NCBI RefSeq assembly: GCF_027924605.1
Contig: NZ_AP027042.1
Coordinates: 2,395,524 to 2,459,523 of the forward strand
Length of the DNA: 64,000 nucleotides
Source of the DNA: Dyella sp. GSA-30
Lineage (GTDB): Bacteria > Pseudomonadota > Gammaproteobacteria > Xanthomonadales > Rhodanobacteraceae
Direction of reading: 5' to 3'
Shown here: positions 1 through 9,095 of the stretch, piece after piece
Layout of the letters: every line of letters starts with the position of its first letter
How positions within the stretch are numbered: position 1 is the stretch's first letter
The notes under the pieces: model-generated
Told to the model about the DNA's origin: nothing
Seen by the model: the letters and a program-made list of their open reading frames with translations, nothing else
The model's database searches: none
Position numbers and translations under genes: made by a program

Positions 1-180
1 TCGATGGACCTGATTACCCTGGACCTGCGCTCCGCGCCGCACGCGAAGGTAGGTGACCGGGTGGTGTTGTGGGGGCCGGAATTGCCGGTGGAGGAGATCG
101 CCGCACAGGCCGGCACGATTTCCTATGACCTTACCTGCGGCATGACCCGACGCGTGTTGTTTGTCGAGGACGAGGGATAG
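1..180 (+). CDS. alr: Alanine racemase, C-terminal fragment
   Basis: The frame is open from the first base of the window and ends at TAG 178-180, so only the last 59 residues are present. They include SMDLITLDL, VGDRVVLWG and DLTCGMTRRV, which match the C-terminal beta domain of PLP-dependent alanine racemase (L-Ala to D-Ala for peptidoglycan). The catalytic Lys and most of the barrel lie outside the window. radA follows 65 bases downstream on the same strand. The family call rests on the conserved tail only. Confidence 0.85.
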   Translation, partial: SMDLITLDLRSAPHAKVGDRVVLWGPELPVEEIAAQAGTISYDLTCGMTRRVLFVEDEG

Positions 181-245
181 CGCGTCTCGCCTCCTGCGAT
201 GCGCACCTACTAAGCTGTGCGTCTGTATCACCGAGTCGCTTCCTC

Positions 246-1628
246 ATGGCAAAAGCTAAAACCGCGTACGTCTGCACCGATTGCGGCGCCGAGCATTCCA
301 AATGGCAGGGCCAGTGCATCGAGTGCGGCGTGTGGAATACGTTGAGCGAAGTCGTGCTGCAGCCGGCGGTCAAATCGGTCGGCGCGGCACGGCGCACCGG
401 TTATGCCGGCGCCGTGGAACCTCCCAAAGTCACGCCGCTGACCGAAGTCGCGCTGACCGCTGATGTGCGCACGTGCACCGGCATCGGTGAACTCGACCGG
501 GTACTTGGCGGCGGCCTGGTCGACGGTTCGGTCGTGTTGATTGGTGGCGATCCCGGTATCGGCAAATCCACGTTGCTGTTGCAGATGCTCGGTACGCTGG
601 GTGCGCAGCTGTCCAGCGTCTATGTCACCGGCGAAGAATCCCTGGCCCAGGTCGCCTCGCGTGCCCAGCGCCTGGATCTGCCGCTCGCGCCTTTGCATGC
701 ACTGGCCGAAACCTGCATCGAGCGCATCCTCGAACAAACCGCGGCCGCACGTCCGCGCGTGCTGGTCATCGACTCCATCCAGACCATCTGGACCGAATTG
801 CTCACCGCCGCGCCGGGCTCGGTCAGCCAGGTGCGCGAATCGGCTGCCAAACTGACGCGTTTTGCCAAGGAAACCGGTACGTCGGTGTTTCTGGTCGGCC
901 ACGTGACCAAGGAGGGCGGCATCGCCGGCCCGCGCGTGCTCGAGCACATGGTCGATGCGGTGCTTTATTTCGAAGGCGAATCGGGTAGCCGTTTTCGCGT
1001 GCTACGCGCGTTCAAGAACCGCTTCGGCGCGGTCAACGAACTGGGTGTCTTCGCGATGAGCGAAAAGGGTCTGCGCGAGGTGCCCAATCCTTCGGCGATC
1101 TTCCTTTCCGCACATGGAGGCCCGACCTCCGGTAGCGCCGTGATGGTGACGCGCGAAGGCACGCGTCCATTGCTGGTCGAAGTGCAGGCCCTGGTCGATC
1201 AATCGTCACTCGGCAACCCGCGTCGTGTGACGCTCGGTCTGGAACAGAATCGCCTGGCGATGTTGTTGGCCGTGCTGCACCGCCATGGAGGTATTGCAGC
1301 GTACGACCAGGACGTCTTCGTCAATGTGGTTGGCGGTATTCGCGTGCAGGAGACGGCCGCGGATTTACCTGTGCTGCTGGCCGTATTGTCGAGCCTGCGC
1401 GATCGGCCGCTACCGGATAAGACCATTGCCTTCGGCGAAGTCGGCTTGTCCGGCGAGATTCGTCCGGTGCCCAATGGTGAGGAACGGCTGAAAGAAGCCG
1501 CGACTCATGGCTTCAAGCGAGCGATCGTGCCCAAGGCGAACGCGCCGAAGAAGGGCAAGGTCGGCGAGATGGAAGTGCTGGGTGTGGAGCGGTTGTCGCA
1601 GGCGATCGATGCTGCTCGCGGCGATTGA
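246..1628 (+). CDS. radA: DNA repair protein RadA
   Basis: A 460-residue protein of the usual RadA/Sms length. It is a RecA-like ATPase that helps branch migration of recombination intermediates. The N-terminal zinc finger has Cys at 10, 13, 24 and 27. A Walker A GDPGIGKST lies near residue 100 and the RadA-specific KNRFG motif near residue 257. A Lon-like C-terminal domain follows. ATG 246 is chosen because MAKAKTAYVC begins directly before the zinc finger, as in homologues. It lies just downstream of alr on the same strand, possibly co-transcribed. Confidence 0.97.
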   Translation: MAKAKTAYVCTDCGAEHSKWQGQCIECGVWNTLSEVVLQPAVKSVGAARRTGYAGAVEPPKVTPLTEVALTADVRTCTGIGELDRVLGGGLVDGSVVLIGGDPGIGKSTLLLQMLGTLGAQLSSVYVTGEESLAQVASRAQRLDLPLAPLHALAETCIERILEQTAAARPRVLVIDSIQTIWTELLTAAPGSVSQVRESAAKLTRFAKETGTSVFLVGHVTKEGGIAGPRVLEHMVDAVLYFEGESGSRFRVLRAFKNRFGAVNELGVFAMSEKGLREVPNPSAIFLSAHGGPTSGSAVMVTREGTRPLLVEVQALVDQSSLGNPRRVTLGLEQNRLAMLLAVLHRHGGIAAYDQDVFVNVVGGIRVQETAADLPVLLAVLSSLRDRPLPDKTIAFGEVGLSGEIRPVPNGEERLKEAATHGFKRAIVPKANAPKKGKVGEMEVLGVERLSQAIDAARGD

Positions 1629-1651
1629 TCTCGTGGGGCTGCAGGTGAAGC

Positions 1652-2467
1652 TCAAGCCCCGCGATGCAAAATAACTTCCAGCACGAACTTCGACCCAAAG
1701 AACGCCAGCAGCAACACACCCATGCCGATCAGCGTGAGATTCACCGCGCGACGCCCGCGCCAGCCGTGTCGCCAGCGACCGTAAAGCAGCACGCCGAATA
1801 CCAGCCAGGCGATGATCGACAACACGGTCTTGTGGACCAAATGCTGACCGAACAGGTCGTCGACAAACAGAATGCCGGTGAGCAAGGTCAGGCTGAGCAA
1901 GACGAAGCCCGCACCGATCAACCGAAACAGCAAGGTCTCGGTCAGCGTCAGCGGCGGCAGCGCACGCAACCAGTTGCCGAACTGGCGATGGCGTAGCGCG
2001 CGCTCCTGTACCGCCAGCAGAATCGCCAGCACCGCGGCAATCGACAGTACGCTGAAGGCGAGCAGAGCCACCGTCACGTGCAGCTTGATCTGCCAGTCCA
2101 TGGCCAGGGGCAGGCGCTCGCGCACCATGAAGCTGTCGACGGCCAGGAGCAGGGCGCTCAGCGGGAACACGATCACACCCAGTGCGGCCACCGGGCGCCA
2201 CAGGTTCACCAGCAGGGTGATGATCGAGACCACGCAGGCCACCAGCGACAGCGCGGCAAAGAAATGCAGATCCAGCGAGCCGCGGTGAATGCCGAGCAGC
2301 AGACTGGCATGGATAAGCGCCGCGGGGCCGGCGACACCCAGGGCGGTGCGATTCAATGGCTTTCCGCCGTTCAGCAGCGGTCGCGCCAGCCCGGCAGCGG
2401 CCGCGAGGTACAGGACGATGGCAAGCAGGGCGAGGGCGGGAAGGACCATAGCGCGAAAGTGTCGCAT
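1652..2467 (-). CDS. CcsA/HemX-like inner-membrane protein (YpjD type)
   Basis: This 271-residue protein is almost entirely hydrophobic, with about eight predicted membrane segments starting near residue 8. The C-terminal part has HLVHKTVLSI followed by long hydrophobic stretches, typical of the cytochrome-c-assembly CcsA/HemX family; E. coli YpjD is the usual comparison. Its position divergent from ffh, with the starts about 110 bases apart, matches the conserved ypjD-ffh neighbourhood in Proteobacteria. The exact function is not established; a role in haem or membrane homeostasis is inferred from the family. Confidence 0.8.
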   Translation of the reverse strand: MRHFRAMVLPALALLAIVLYLAAAAGLARPLLNGGKPLNRTALGVAGPAALIHASLLLGIHRGSLDLHFFAALSLVACVVSIITLLVNLWRPVAALGVIVFPLSALLLAVDSFMVRERLPLAMDWQIKLHVTVALLAFSVLSIAAVLAILLAVQERALRHRQFGNWLRALPPLTLTETLLFRLIGAGFVLLSLTLLTGILFVDDLFGQHLVHKTVLSIIAWLVFGVLLYGRWRHGWRGRRAVNLTLIGMGVLLLAFFGSKFVLEVILHRGA

Positions 2468-2544
2468 AGGCCGCTGCCCAGCTGTAGGCGTGCCTTCTGT
2501 CGTTATTGTCGCGGGTTACGGCGTTCCCCGGCGAATCTGTCGGT

Positions 2545-2550
2545 TATAAT
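2545..2550 (+). promoter_or_regulatory. Probable -10 box of the ffh promoter
   Basis: A perfect TATAAT lies 30 bases upstream of the ffh start in the ypjD-ffh divergent gap. No good -35 box is visible at 17 bases spacing, so this is a partial prediction. Confidence 0.5.
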
Positions 2551-2580
2551 TGCCCCCTTTCACCTTATTGCGTCCAAGCC

Positions 2581-3963
2581 ATGTTCGAGTCGCTCAGCCA
2601 ACGCCTTTCCGCCACCGTCGACCGCCTGCGCGGCCGCGGGCGGCTGACGGAAGAAAACATCCGCGAGAGCCTGCGTGAAGTGCGTATCGCGCTGCTCGAA
2701 GCCGACGTGGCGCTGCCGGTGGTGCAGGCCTTGATCGAGCGGGTAAAGGTGCGCGCGGTCGGTCAGGACGTGCTCAAGAGCCTGTCGCCCGGCCAGGCGC
2801 TGGTCAAGGTGGTCAGCGATGAGCTGACCGCGGTGATGGGTACGGTCAATGCCGAGCTCAACCTGGCTCAGCAGCCGCCGGCGGTGGTGTTGATGGCGGG
2901 CCTGCAGGGTGCCGGTAAGACGACCACGGTCGCCAAGTTGGCGCGCTTTCTCACCGAGCGCAAGAAAAAGAAAGTGATGGTGGTCAGCTGCGACGTCTAT
3001 CGTCCGGCCGCCATCGAGCAGTTGCGTACGCTGGCCGAACAGGTCGGGGTGAAGTTCTTCCCGTCCGAGGCGGGCCAGAATCCGGTCGACATCGCCAAGG
3101 CCGCGATCGCTGCCGCCCGTCGCGAAGTGATCGACGTGCTGCTGGTCGATACCGCCGGTCGCCTGCATGTGGACGAGGCGATGATGGCCGAGATCAAGGC
3201 CTTGCATGCCGCGATCACGCCGATCGAAACCCTGTTCGTGGTCGACGCCATGACCGGCCAGGATGCGGCCAACACGGCCAAGGCTTTTGCCGAAGCGTTG
3301 CCGCTGACCGGCGTCGTGCTGACCAAGACCGACGGCGATGCCCGCGGCGGTGCGGCCTTGTCGGTGCGCTATGTCACCGGTCGCCCGATCAAGTTCCTCG
3401 GTGCCGGCGAAAAAACCGATGCGCTGGAGCCGTTCCACCCCGATCGTGTGGCTCAGCGCATCCTGGGCATGGGCGACGTGCTGTCGCTGGTCGAGGAAGT
3501 CGAGCGCAAGGTCGACCAGGAGAAGGCGCACAAGCTCGCCCAGAAGGTCATGAAGGGCAAGCGCTTCGACCTGAACGACATGAAGGATCAGCTCGAGCAG
3601 ATGAACAATATGGGCGGTCTGGCCGGCTTGATGGACAAGCTGCCGGGCGTGGCCAATCTACCGGACAACGTCAAATCCAAGGTCAATAACAAAGAAATCG
3701 ACCGCATGGTGGCGATCATCAGTTCGATGACCAAGAAGGAGCGCCGCCATCCGGACCTGCTCAACGGCTCGCGCCGCGCCCGTATCGCACGTGGCTCGGG
3801 CACCCAGCCGGCCGACGTCAACCGCCTGCTCAAGCAGTACATGCAGATGGAAAAAATGATGTCCAAGCTGTCCAAGGGCGGCTCGAAGGGCCTGATGCGC
3901 CAGATGCGCGGGGCCATGAAGGGTATGGGCGGCATGGGCGGTGGGATGCCTCCGATGCGTTAA
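2581..3963 (+). CDS. ffh: Signal recognition particle protein Ffh
   Basis: A 460-residue SRP54 GTPase that binds 4.5S RNA and targets nascent membrane proteins to FtsY. The N domain starts at MFESLSQRLS. The G domain carries GLQGAGKTTT near residue 110, then DTAGR and TKTDGDARGG. The C-terminal M domain is Met-rich (MEKMMSK, MRQMRGAMKGMGGMGG). The frame is open further upstream, but MFESLSQRL at 2581 is the conserved family start and follows the -10 box. The gene is followed by a promoter region and the rpsP operon. Confidence 0.98.
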   Translation: MFESLSQRLSATVDRLRGRGRLTEENIRESLREVRIALLEADVALPVVQALIERVKVRAVGQDVLKSLSPGQALVKVVSDELTAVMGTVNAELNLAQQPPAVVLMAGLQGAGKTTTVAKLARFLTERKKKKVMVVSCDVYRPAAIEQLRTLAEQVGVKFFPSEAGQNPVDIAKAAIAAARREVIDVLLVDTAGRLHVDEAMMAEIKALHAAITPIETLFVVDAMTGQDAANTAKAFAEALPLTGVVLTKTDGDARGGAALSVRYVTGRPIKFLGAGEKTDALEPFHPDRVAQRILGMGDVLSLVEEVERKVDQEKAHKLAQKVMKGKRFDLNDMKDQLEQMNNMGGLAGLMDKLPGVANLPDNVKSKVNNKEIDRMVAIISSMTKKERRHPDLLNGSRRARIARGSGTQPADVNRLLKQYMQMEKMMSKLSKGGSKGLMRQMRGAMKGMGGMGGGMPPMR

Positions 3964-4148
3964 AGCTGTCGCTTTCTTCCCCCTTGAGGGCATAAAGCGG
4001 GCGGTTTTAGCCTCCCCAGCCCGCTTGGGTGGGCGACTTTACGCTCCAACCCTTTACACAACTGATCCACATCATTAAAATGCCGCGTTTACCGCGCCCA
4101 CACCTAGGGCGTGCTGCCGGCGCTTCCGGCAACTCTGGAGTTTTTACT
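3964..4148 (+). promoter_or_regulatory. rpsP operon promoter and leader
   Basis: After ffh an inverted repeat pairs 3995-4002 (AAGCGGGC) with 4019-4026; it may end ffh transcripts. A strong sigma-70 promoter follows: TTTACA at 4053-4058, a 17-base spacer, and TAAAAT at 4076-4081, each one mismatch from consensus. Transcription would start near 4088. The leader has a hairpin (TGCCGG 4115-4120 with CCGGCA 4126-4131) just before the ribosome binding site CTGGAG at 4135-4140. Whether the hairpin controls translation is not known. Confidence 0.75.
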
Positions 4149-4403
4149 ATGGTTAAGATTCGTCTTTCGCGCGGCGGCGCCAAGGGCCGTCCGTTCTACC
4201 ACGTCCTCGTGACCGATTCGCGCAGCGCGCGTGACGGCCGTAGCATCGAGAATGTCGGTTATTACAACCCGGTGGCCTCGGGCAAGGACAAGCGCCTTGA
4301 GCTGAACGTCGCTCGCGTGCAGGAGTGGGTTTCCAAGGGCGCTCAGTTGAGCGACAAGGTTGCCGCCCTGTTGAAGGAAGCCGGCAAGCAGCAGGCTGCC
4401 TGA
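4149..4403 (+). CDS. rpsP: 30S ribosomal protein S16
   Basis: An 84-residue protein starting [20 protein letters not shown] and containing SRSARDGR and VGYYNPVA, diagnostic of bS16. It is a structural and assembly protein of the small ribosomal subunit. ATG 4149 follows a good ribosome binding site; earlier in-frame starts precede the promoter and are rejected. First gene of rpsP-rimM-trmD-rplS; rimM begins 3 bases after the stop. Confidence 0.98.
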   Translation: MVKIRLSRGGAKGRPFYHVLVTDSRSARDGRSIENVGYYNPVASGKDKRLELNVARVQEWVSKGAQLSDKVAALLKEAGKQQAA

Positions 4404-4405
4404 GC

Positions 4406-4921
4406 ATGACGGCAGCCGGTCGGCGCGTCCTGGTTGGACGTATCGTCGGGCTGTACGGGGTGCAGGGTTGGCTCAAGATCGAATCTTGGACCGAGCCGCG
4501 CATCCGGATCTTCGACTACCAGCCCTGGCTGCTCACTGCGGCGCCGGGTGTGGAGACGGAGGTCAAGGGAGTCAAGGGCCGTCCGCAGGGTAAAGGGTTA
4601 ATCGCCTTCATGCCCGACGTGACGGACCGCGATCAAGCGGCAGCGCTGATCGGTAGCGATATCTATGTCGCTCGCGAGCAGTTGCCGCCTCCCGGCAAGG
4701 ATGAGTATTACTGGGTCGATCTCGAAGGTCTTGAGGTCGTCACCACGGAAGGCGTGGCATTGGGACGGGTCACTCACCTGTTCGCGACCGGTGCCAACGA
4801 TGTCGTGGTAGTGAGGGACGGCGAGCGCGAGCGGCTGGTTCCCTTTGTCCAGGGCTCTTATGTGCGTTCGGTGGACTTGTCCGGCGGGCGCATGGTGGTG
4901 GACTGGGACCCCGAGTTCTAA
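4406..4921 (+). CDS. rimM: Ribosome maturation factor RimM
   Basis: A 171-residue protein that binds S19 and helps maturation of the 30S head. The N-terminal domain has [21 protein letters not shown]. The C-terminal PRC-barrel region has [11 protein letters not shown] and the ending [10 protein letters not shown], both family hallmarks. ATG 4406 starts two bases after the rpsP stop, which fits translational coupling. The trmD start follows 20 bases downstream. Confidence 0.97.
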   Translation: MTAAGRRVLVGRIVGLYGVQGWLKIESWTEPRIRIFDYQPWLLTAAPGVETEVKGVKGRPQGKGLIAFMPDVTDRDQAAALIGSDIYVAREQLPPPGKDEYYWVDLEGLEVVTTEGVALGRVTHLFATGANDVVVVRDGERERLVPFVQGSYVRSVDLSGGRMVVDWDPEF

Positions 4922-4940
4922 AGCTTCGATTGAGGGTCCG

Positions 4941-5714
4941 ATGCGCTTCGATGTCGTTACGCTGTTCCCCGACTTCGTTCGCCAGTGCGCTGCCGTCGGT
5001 GTCGTAGGACGCGCGCAGCAGCGACAGCTGTTGCAGGTGGAAACCTGGAACCCGCGCGATTTCGCCACCGACAATTACCGTACCGTGGATGGCCGTACTT
5101 ACGGCGGCGGTCCCGGCATGGTGATGTTGATCGAACCTTTGCGTGCAGCCCTCAAGGCCGTTCGCGAAGCCGCACCGGAGCCGGTGCACGTGATTTATCT
5201 CAGTCCGCAAGGAGCGCGGCTGACGCAGGGCAGAGTGGAGGCGCTGGCCAAAAAGCCGCGAATCGCTTTGCTTTGTGGGCGTTACGAAGGTGTGGACGAG
5301 CGTCTGCTGGCGCACGAGGTCGACGAAGAGCTTTCTATCGGCGATTATGTGCTGTCTGGCGGTGAGTTGGGAGCCGCGGTGATTATCGACGCGGTGGGCC
5401 GCTTGCAGGACGGCGCGTTGAACGACGCGCAATCGGCCGAGCAGGATTCGTTTTCGAACGGTTTGCTCGACTGTCCGCACTATGCGAAACCGGTGCAAGA
5501 CGCATACGGGGACGTGCCGGAGGTGTTGTTATCCGGTGATCACGCGGCTATTCGCCGCTGGCGCCTGAAGCAATCGCTGGGACGGACCTGGTTGCGACGA
5601 CCGGACTTATTGGCGCAATGCACGTTGGACAAACAGTCTCGCGCATTGCTGGATGAATTCCGCCGCGAACATGCTCTCAAGCAGACGCGGCAAAACGATG
5701 CGGCCGATCAGTGA
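4941..5714 (+). CDS. trmD: tRNA (guanine-37-N1)-methyltransferase TrmD
   Basis: A 257-residue SPOUT-class methyltransferase that makes m1G37 in tRNA and prevents frameshifting. It starts [12 protein letters not shown]. The trefoil-knot SAM site is visible as [22 protein letters not shown] and [14 protein letters not shown]. The catalytic Asp region [16 protein letters not shown] is intact. ATG 4941 is chosen because [10 protein letters not shown] is the conserved N-terminus; upstream in-frame codons overlap rimM. Third gene of the operon. Confidence 0.98.
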   Translation: MRFDVVTLFPDFVRQCAAVGVVGRAQQRQLLQVETWNPRDFATDNYRTVDGRTYGGGPGMVMLIEPLRAALKAVREAAPEPVHVIYLSPQGARLTQGRVEALAKKPRIALLCGRYEGVDERLLAHEVDEELSIGDYVLSGGELGAAVIIDAVGRLQDGALNDAQSAEQDSFSNGLLDCPHYAKPVQDAYGDVPEVLLSGDHAAIRRWRLKQSLGRTWLRRPDLLAQCTLDKQSRALLDEFRREHALKQTRQNDAADQ

Positions 5715-5746
5715 CCGCAGCTAATTGAAAAATCGACGGGTGTGCC

Positions 5747-6130
5747 ATGAACAAGATCATTGAACAGTTCGAAGCCGAGCAGATCACCCGCCAGCTGCCG
5801 GATTTCGGCCCTGGCGACACCGTGGTGGTCAACGTGAAGGTCAAGGAAGGCAACCGCGAGCGCGTCCAGGCGTTCGAGGGTGTTGTCATCGCCAAGCGCA
5901 GCCGCGGTCTGCATTCGGCTTTCACCGTGCGCAAGATTTCCCATGGCACCGGCGTGGAGCGTGTGTTCCAGTCGCACAGCCAGGCCATCGACTCGGTCCA
6001 GGTCAAGCGTAAGGGTAAGGTTCGCGGCGCGAAGCTGTACTACCTGCGTGGTCTGGAAGGCAAGGCCGCCCGCATCAAGGAAGACATCGCCGCCGCTGCC
6101 GCCGCCAAGGCTGCGAAGTCGGCCGAGTAA
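5747..6130 (+). CDS. rplS: 50S ribosomal protein L19
   Basis: A 127-residue bL19, located at the 30S-50S interface. Conserved segments are [27 protein letters not shown] and [10 protein letters not shown]. The C-terminus has an Ala/Lys-rich extension ([13 protein letters not shown]). It is the last gene of the rpsP operon, and a strong terminator lies 30 bases after its stop. Confidence 0.98.
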   Translation: MNKIIEQFEAEQITRQLPDFGPGDTVVVNVKVKEGNRERVQAFEGVVIAKRSRGLHSAFTVRKISHGTGVERVFQSHSQAIDSVQVKRKGKVRGAKLYYLRGLEGKAARIKEDIAAAAAAKAAKSAE

Positions 6131-6160
6131 GCGTCACCGCTTCCTCGTACTGTCTACGAA

Positions 6161-6188
6161 AACCCGCGGATCGCTCCGCGGGTTTTTT
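6161..6188 (+). terminator. Intrinsic terminator of the rpsP operon
   Basis: The stem AACCCGCGGA / TCCGCGGGTT with a 2-4 base loop is followed by a run of T. Confidence 0.92.
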
Positions 6189-6369
6189 GTTGCCTGCTGC
6201 CGGGTTGAGCATGGCTACCTCTTACGGATGATGGCCGTCTATCCGTCGCCAGCCTGTCCTCCTGCTAGTATCAGCACTCATTCGCGGACAGACATCGAAT
6301 GGCCAATGGACGGCAATCTGGCGGTGTCTAGCGGCTTTAATTTCGCGGTAGTAAAGGACCCGGAACGGT

Positions 6370-7161
6370 ATGCCTGTCGATAGCCAAGACGTTGGCCTGG
6401 GCAATACGAATACACGCCATCGGCTGCTCCAGGCGGCCGAGACGTTGTTTATCGAGCATGGTTACGAAGCCATGCTGATACAGGAAGTGACACGTCGTGC
6501 GGAGGCCAATTCGGCCGCGGTGAACTATCACTTCGGCGGCAAGGAGCTGTTGATGCGCGAGGTGTTGGCCAGGCGTTTGAATCGCCTGAATACCGAGCGC
6601 CTGGAGCTGCTGTCGTGCTGCGAAGAACAAAGCGGTGGCCGGCTCGATGCCGCTGCGGTACTGAGCGTGTTGTTTGTGCCGGCGTTGCGCCTCAGCCGGC
6701 CGCCCGCGGGCAATCCGACCTTCATTCGTCTGTTGGGCCGCGTCTATAGCGACTCGTCGCCGTTTATCCGTAACTATCTTGAAGACCATTACCGCCCGAT
6801 CTTCGAGCGGTTCTTCGAGGCGTTCTCGCGCGCCTTGCCGAACATGTCGCGCAGTGAATTGAGCATGCGTCTGCGCTTCAGCCTGCAGGGCCTGGCCGGT
6901 CTGCTCGCGGGGCAGCGCGTGGACGAGTTGATTGCCGCGCTCAGCATGGGTGAGTTGTTGGGCGAGGACGTGCTATTGGCGCGTCTGATTGCCCTGGTGC
7001 TGCCCATGCTGACTGATCCGCTGGGCACGCCCGAACAGGTGCGTGCCGTGCAACAGGTGGCGAGCATGGCGGACGTGGCGGCCAAGGCGGCCGATGCCAC
7101 GATGCAGGCCGCGCAGGCCGACGGGGCGCGTGGACGCCCTGCGCCGCGTGATGAGCGCTGA
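6370..7161 (+). CDS. PsrA-like TetR/AcrR regulator (copy 1)
   Basis: A 263-residue TetR-family repressor. The N-terminal helix-turn-helix (LLQAAETLFIEHGYEA, then NSAAVNYHFGGKELL) is followed by a ligand domain with RLLGRVYSD, YLEDHYRPIFERFFEAF and LRFSLQGLAGLLAG. These resemble Pseudomonas PsrA, the long-chain fatty-acid-sensing repressor of beta-oxidation genes. It is a close paralogue of the next gene, agreeing along nearly the whole length. The Ala-rich C-terminus (MQAAQADGARGRP) is poorly conserved. A role in fatty-acid control is inferred from similarity and from the FadL and PraB neighbours. Confidence 0.85.
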   Translation: MPVDSQDVGLGNTNTRHRLLQAAETLFIEHGYEAMLIQEVTRRAEANSAAVNYHFGGKELLMREVLARRLNRLNTERLELLSCCEEQSGGRLDAAAVLSVLFVPALRLSRPPAGNPTFIRLLGRVYSDSSPFIRNYLEDHYRPIFERFFEAFSRALPNMSRSELSMRLRFSLQGLAGLLAGQRVDELIAALSMGELLGEDVLLARLIALVLPMLTDPLGTPEQVRAVQQVASMADVAAKAADATMQAAQADGARGRPAPRDER

Positions 7162-7547
7162 ATCCTCGCCTGTCTTTGTCGTCTTTTAACCCCGAACGCT
7201 AGCTTCAACACCCCGCCATCGTGTGGGAGCCGCGTTGAAGCCGGGTGCGTTGCAACAATTCCTGTCGTGGCAGTTATCGACGCCGCGTGCTTTCGAGCGC
7301 CCGTACGTTGCTCGCCGAAGCCTGTTTCAAACCCTTAAAACCGGCGATTTCCCGCGCTTTCGTCAATCGCGCTGCATAGCATCAAAACGAGCCAGATTGT
7401 GCCCGGATAAGGCTTGTGCGTTGCAGATTGACCCGCCCCGACCCCGGGTCCATCGTATAAACATCCGTTTCAATTATTGATTTGAAGAGACGGATTGAAT
7501 GGGGTAGTTGAAGTCGGCAGTTGAAATAGGTGTTTGGCGGGCAATGC
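7162..7547 (+). other. Intergenic region between the paired TetR genes
   Basis: This 386-base gap holds no convincing gene. It contains the PsrA-like operator at 7458-7471 with a TATAAA at 7456-7461 that could be a -10 box, so repressor binding would block transcription of copy 2. No terminator for copy 1 is obvious. The rest shows no recognisable structure. Confidence 0.5.
7458..7471 (+). promoter_or_regulatory. PsrA-type operator upstream of the second TetR gene
   Basis: TAAAC-ATCC-GTTTC closely fits the PsrA site described in Pseudomonas, (G/C)AAAC-N2-4-GTTT(G/C). It overlaps a possible -10 box, suggesting autorepression or control by the paralogue. Binding is an inference. Confidence 0.5.
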
Positions 7548-8423
7548 ATGCCGGCCGAACAGGGATCTGTCTCACATCTCGCTTCAGGGGCTTCAAAAAG
7601 GGTGAATAGCCAGCACGCCAGCATCGGTCACGCCAGCACGCGCGAGCGCCTGTTGCAGGCTGCGGAATGGCTATTCATCGAGCGCGGCTACGAGGCCATG
7701 TCGCTGCGCCAGATCACCCGTCGCGCGGATGCCAACCTTGCCGCGGTCAACTACCACTTCGGCAGCAAGGAGCTGCTTGTGCACGAGATGCTGGCCAAGC
7801 GGCTGGACCGTCTCAATCGCGAGCGTCTGCAATTGCTGGCCTGCTGCGAACAGCAGGATGGGCAACCGCTTGAAGCCGCTGCCGTGCTGAGCGTGCTGTT
7901 CGTGCCCGCGCTGCGGCTCAGCCGCCCGCCGGCCGGCGATCCGGTATTCATGCGCCTGCTCGGGCGCGTGTACAGCGATCCGTCGCGTTTCATTCGCGAC
8001 TACCTGCAACAGCATTATCGGCCGATCTACGAGCGTTTCTTCGAAGCGTTCTCGCGCGCGTTGCCGGAGTGGCCGCGCAACGAACTCAGCATGCGTCTGC
8101 GGTTTTGCCTGCAAAGCCTGTCCGGGCTGCTGGCTGGCGAAAACATGGATGAATTGATCGACGCGCTATGCGTCGGCGAGGTGATCGACGACGCCACGCT
8201 GCTGGCGCGTCTGAATGCGCTTATCGGTCCCATGCTCACCGCGCCGCTTGGCACGCCGGAGCAAGTCCGTGTCGTGCAGCGTGTCGTAGAGCAGGCCAAT
8301 ACGGCGGCGCAAGCCGTCGACGCGGCGGAGCAGGCGGTTGCCGCGCAGTTGATCGGTGGAAGCAAGAGATTGGTTCCCGGTAACGAGCCGTGGAGCGTCG
8401 AAACACAGGGGAAGTCGTTTTAG
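7548..8423 (+). CDS. PsrA-like TetR/AcrR regulator (copy 2)
   Basis: A 291-residue TetR-family repressor. Its helix-turn-helix (LLQAAEWLFIERGYEA, NLAAVNYHFGSKELL) and ligand domain (FMRLLGRVYSD, YERFFEAFSRALP, LRFCLQSLSGLLAGE) match the preceding gene and PsrA. The start is uncertain: GTG 7530, ATG 7548 and GTG 7601 are in frame, and alignment with copy 1 would fit the last. ATG 7548 is preceded by GGCGGG. A hairpin at 8438-8455 lies after the stop. The pair looks like a tandem duplication with later divergence, possibly sensing different acyl chains. Confidence 0.85.
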   Translation: MPAEQGSVSHLASGASKRVNSQHASIGHASTRERLLQAAEWLFIERGYEAMSLRQITRRADANLAAVNYHFGSKELLVHEMLAKRLDRLNRERLQLLACCEQQDGQPLEAAAVLSVLFVPALRLSRPPAGDPVFMRLLGRVYSDPSRFIRDYLQQHYRPIYERFFEAFSRALPEWPRNELSMRLRFCLQSLSGLLAGENMDELIDALCVGEVIDDATLLARLNALIGPMLTAPLGTPEQVRVVQRVVEQANTAAQAVDAAEQAVAAQLIGGSKRLVPGNEPWSVETQGKSF

Positions 8424-8437
8424 TCGGTGTAAACGTT

Positions 8438-8455
8438 CGGCACCGGGCGGTGCCG
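8438..8455 (+). terminator. Hairpin after the second TetR gene
   Basis: CGGCACC pairs with GGTGCCG around a 4-base loop. There is no T-run, so it is a weak or Rho-assisted terminator candidate. Confidence 0.4.
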
Positions 8456-8487
8456 TTACGTCTTAACTTTTATTGCGAGGTATGGAT

Positions 8488-8967
8488 ATGAAAGCGCAAT
8501 TCAAAGCATTGGCAATGGCATGTGTGATGGCTGCGGGCACGATCGTCGCAGCACCGGCATTCGCGCTGCATGCGTTGCCGGTCAGCTCGACCGTTATCGC
8601 CACTGGCCCGACCAGTCTCTCGATCCTTGGCGTGCCGGTTCCCTGCACGTCGACCTTTACGCTCACGACCGATTCCACGGGCACCATCATCCATGTGACC
8701 CAGGCGGTATTTACCGGCAGCACCACTTGCTCGTCTGTCCATGCAGTTTTCCCGGCGGCACCGAACAATTTCTGGAACGTGACACTCAATTCGACCACGA
8801 GCGCAACCATTAACTCGGTGCAGGTCTCCACGCCGTTCGGCACCTGCTCGGGCAATGTCGGCGCAACGATCAGCGGTAGCACCATCAACCTGAGCGGCAG
8901 CCTGGGTGTTTGCGGTGTCAGCGGATCGCTGACCACCACCCCAGCGTTCTCCATCGTCAACCCCTGA
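8488..8967 (+). CDS. Secreted PraB-like protein
   Basis: A 159-residue exported protein. The signal peptide MKAQFKALAMACVMAAG ends at AFA-L near residue 27. The mature part is rich in Thr, Ser, Val and Gly with four Cys (VPCTST, TTCSSV, GTCSG, GVCGV) and reads like a beta-sandwich. The layout resembles the PraA/PraB family, secreted activators of alkane oxidation in Pseudomonas. ATG 8488 is preferred over 8482 because GCGAGG at 8475-8480 then has a 7-base spacing. It lies between the PsrA-like regulators and a FadL-type porin, consistent with hydrophobic substrate uptake. The family assignment is tentative. Confidence 0.65.
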   Translation: MKAQFKALAMACVMAAGTIVAAPAFALHALPVSSTVIATGPTSLSILGVPVPCTSTFTLTTDSTGTIIHVTQAVFTGSTTCSSVHAVFPAAPNNFWNVTLNSTTSATINSVQVSTPFGTCSGNVGATISGSTINLSGSLGVCGVSGSLTTTPAFSIVNP

Positions 8968-9010
8968 TGGTAAGCGGCCGCTTGCGGCCGTGAACGACTG
9001 GATGCAGTCG

Positions 9011-9043
9011 GGCGTGCGGCTAGCCTTTCGTTAGTCGCACGCC
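9011..9043 (+). terminator. Hairpin between the PraB-like gene and the FadL gene
   Basis: GGCGTGCGGCTA pairs imperfectly with TAGTCGCACGCC. A second small stem (GGCCGC / GCGGCC) lies just before it. No T-run follows, so termination strength is uncertain. Confidence 0.45.
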
Positions 9044-9095
9044 GTTTCAACGATTCTTGTCAATTCCTGTGACCCGCACATGTGAGAGCGTCGAC

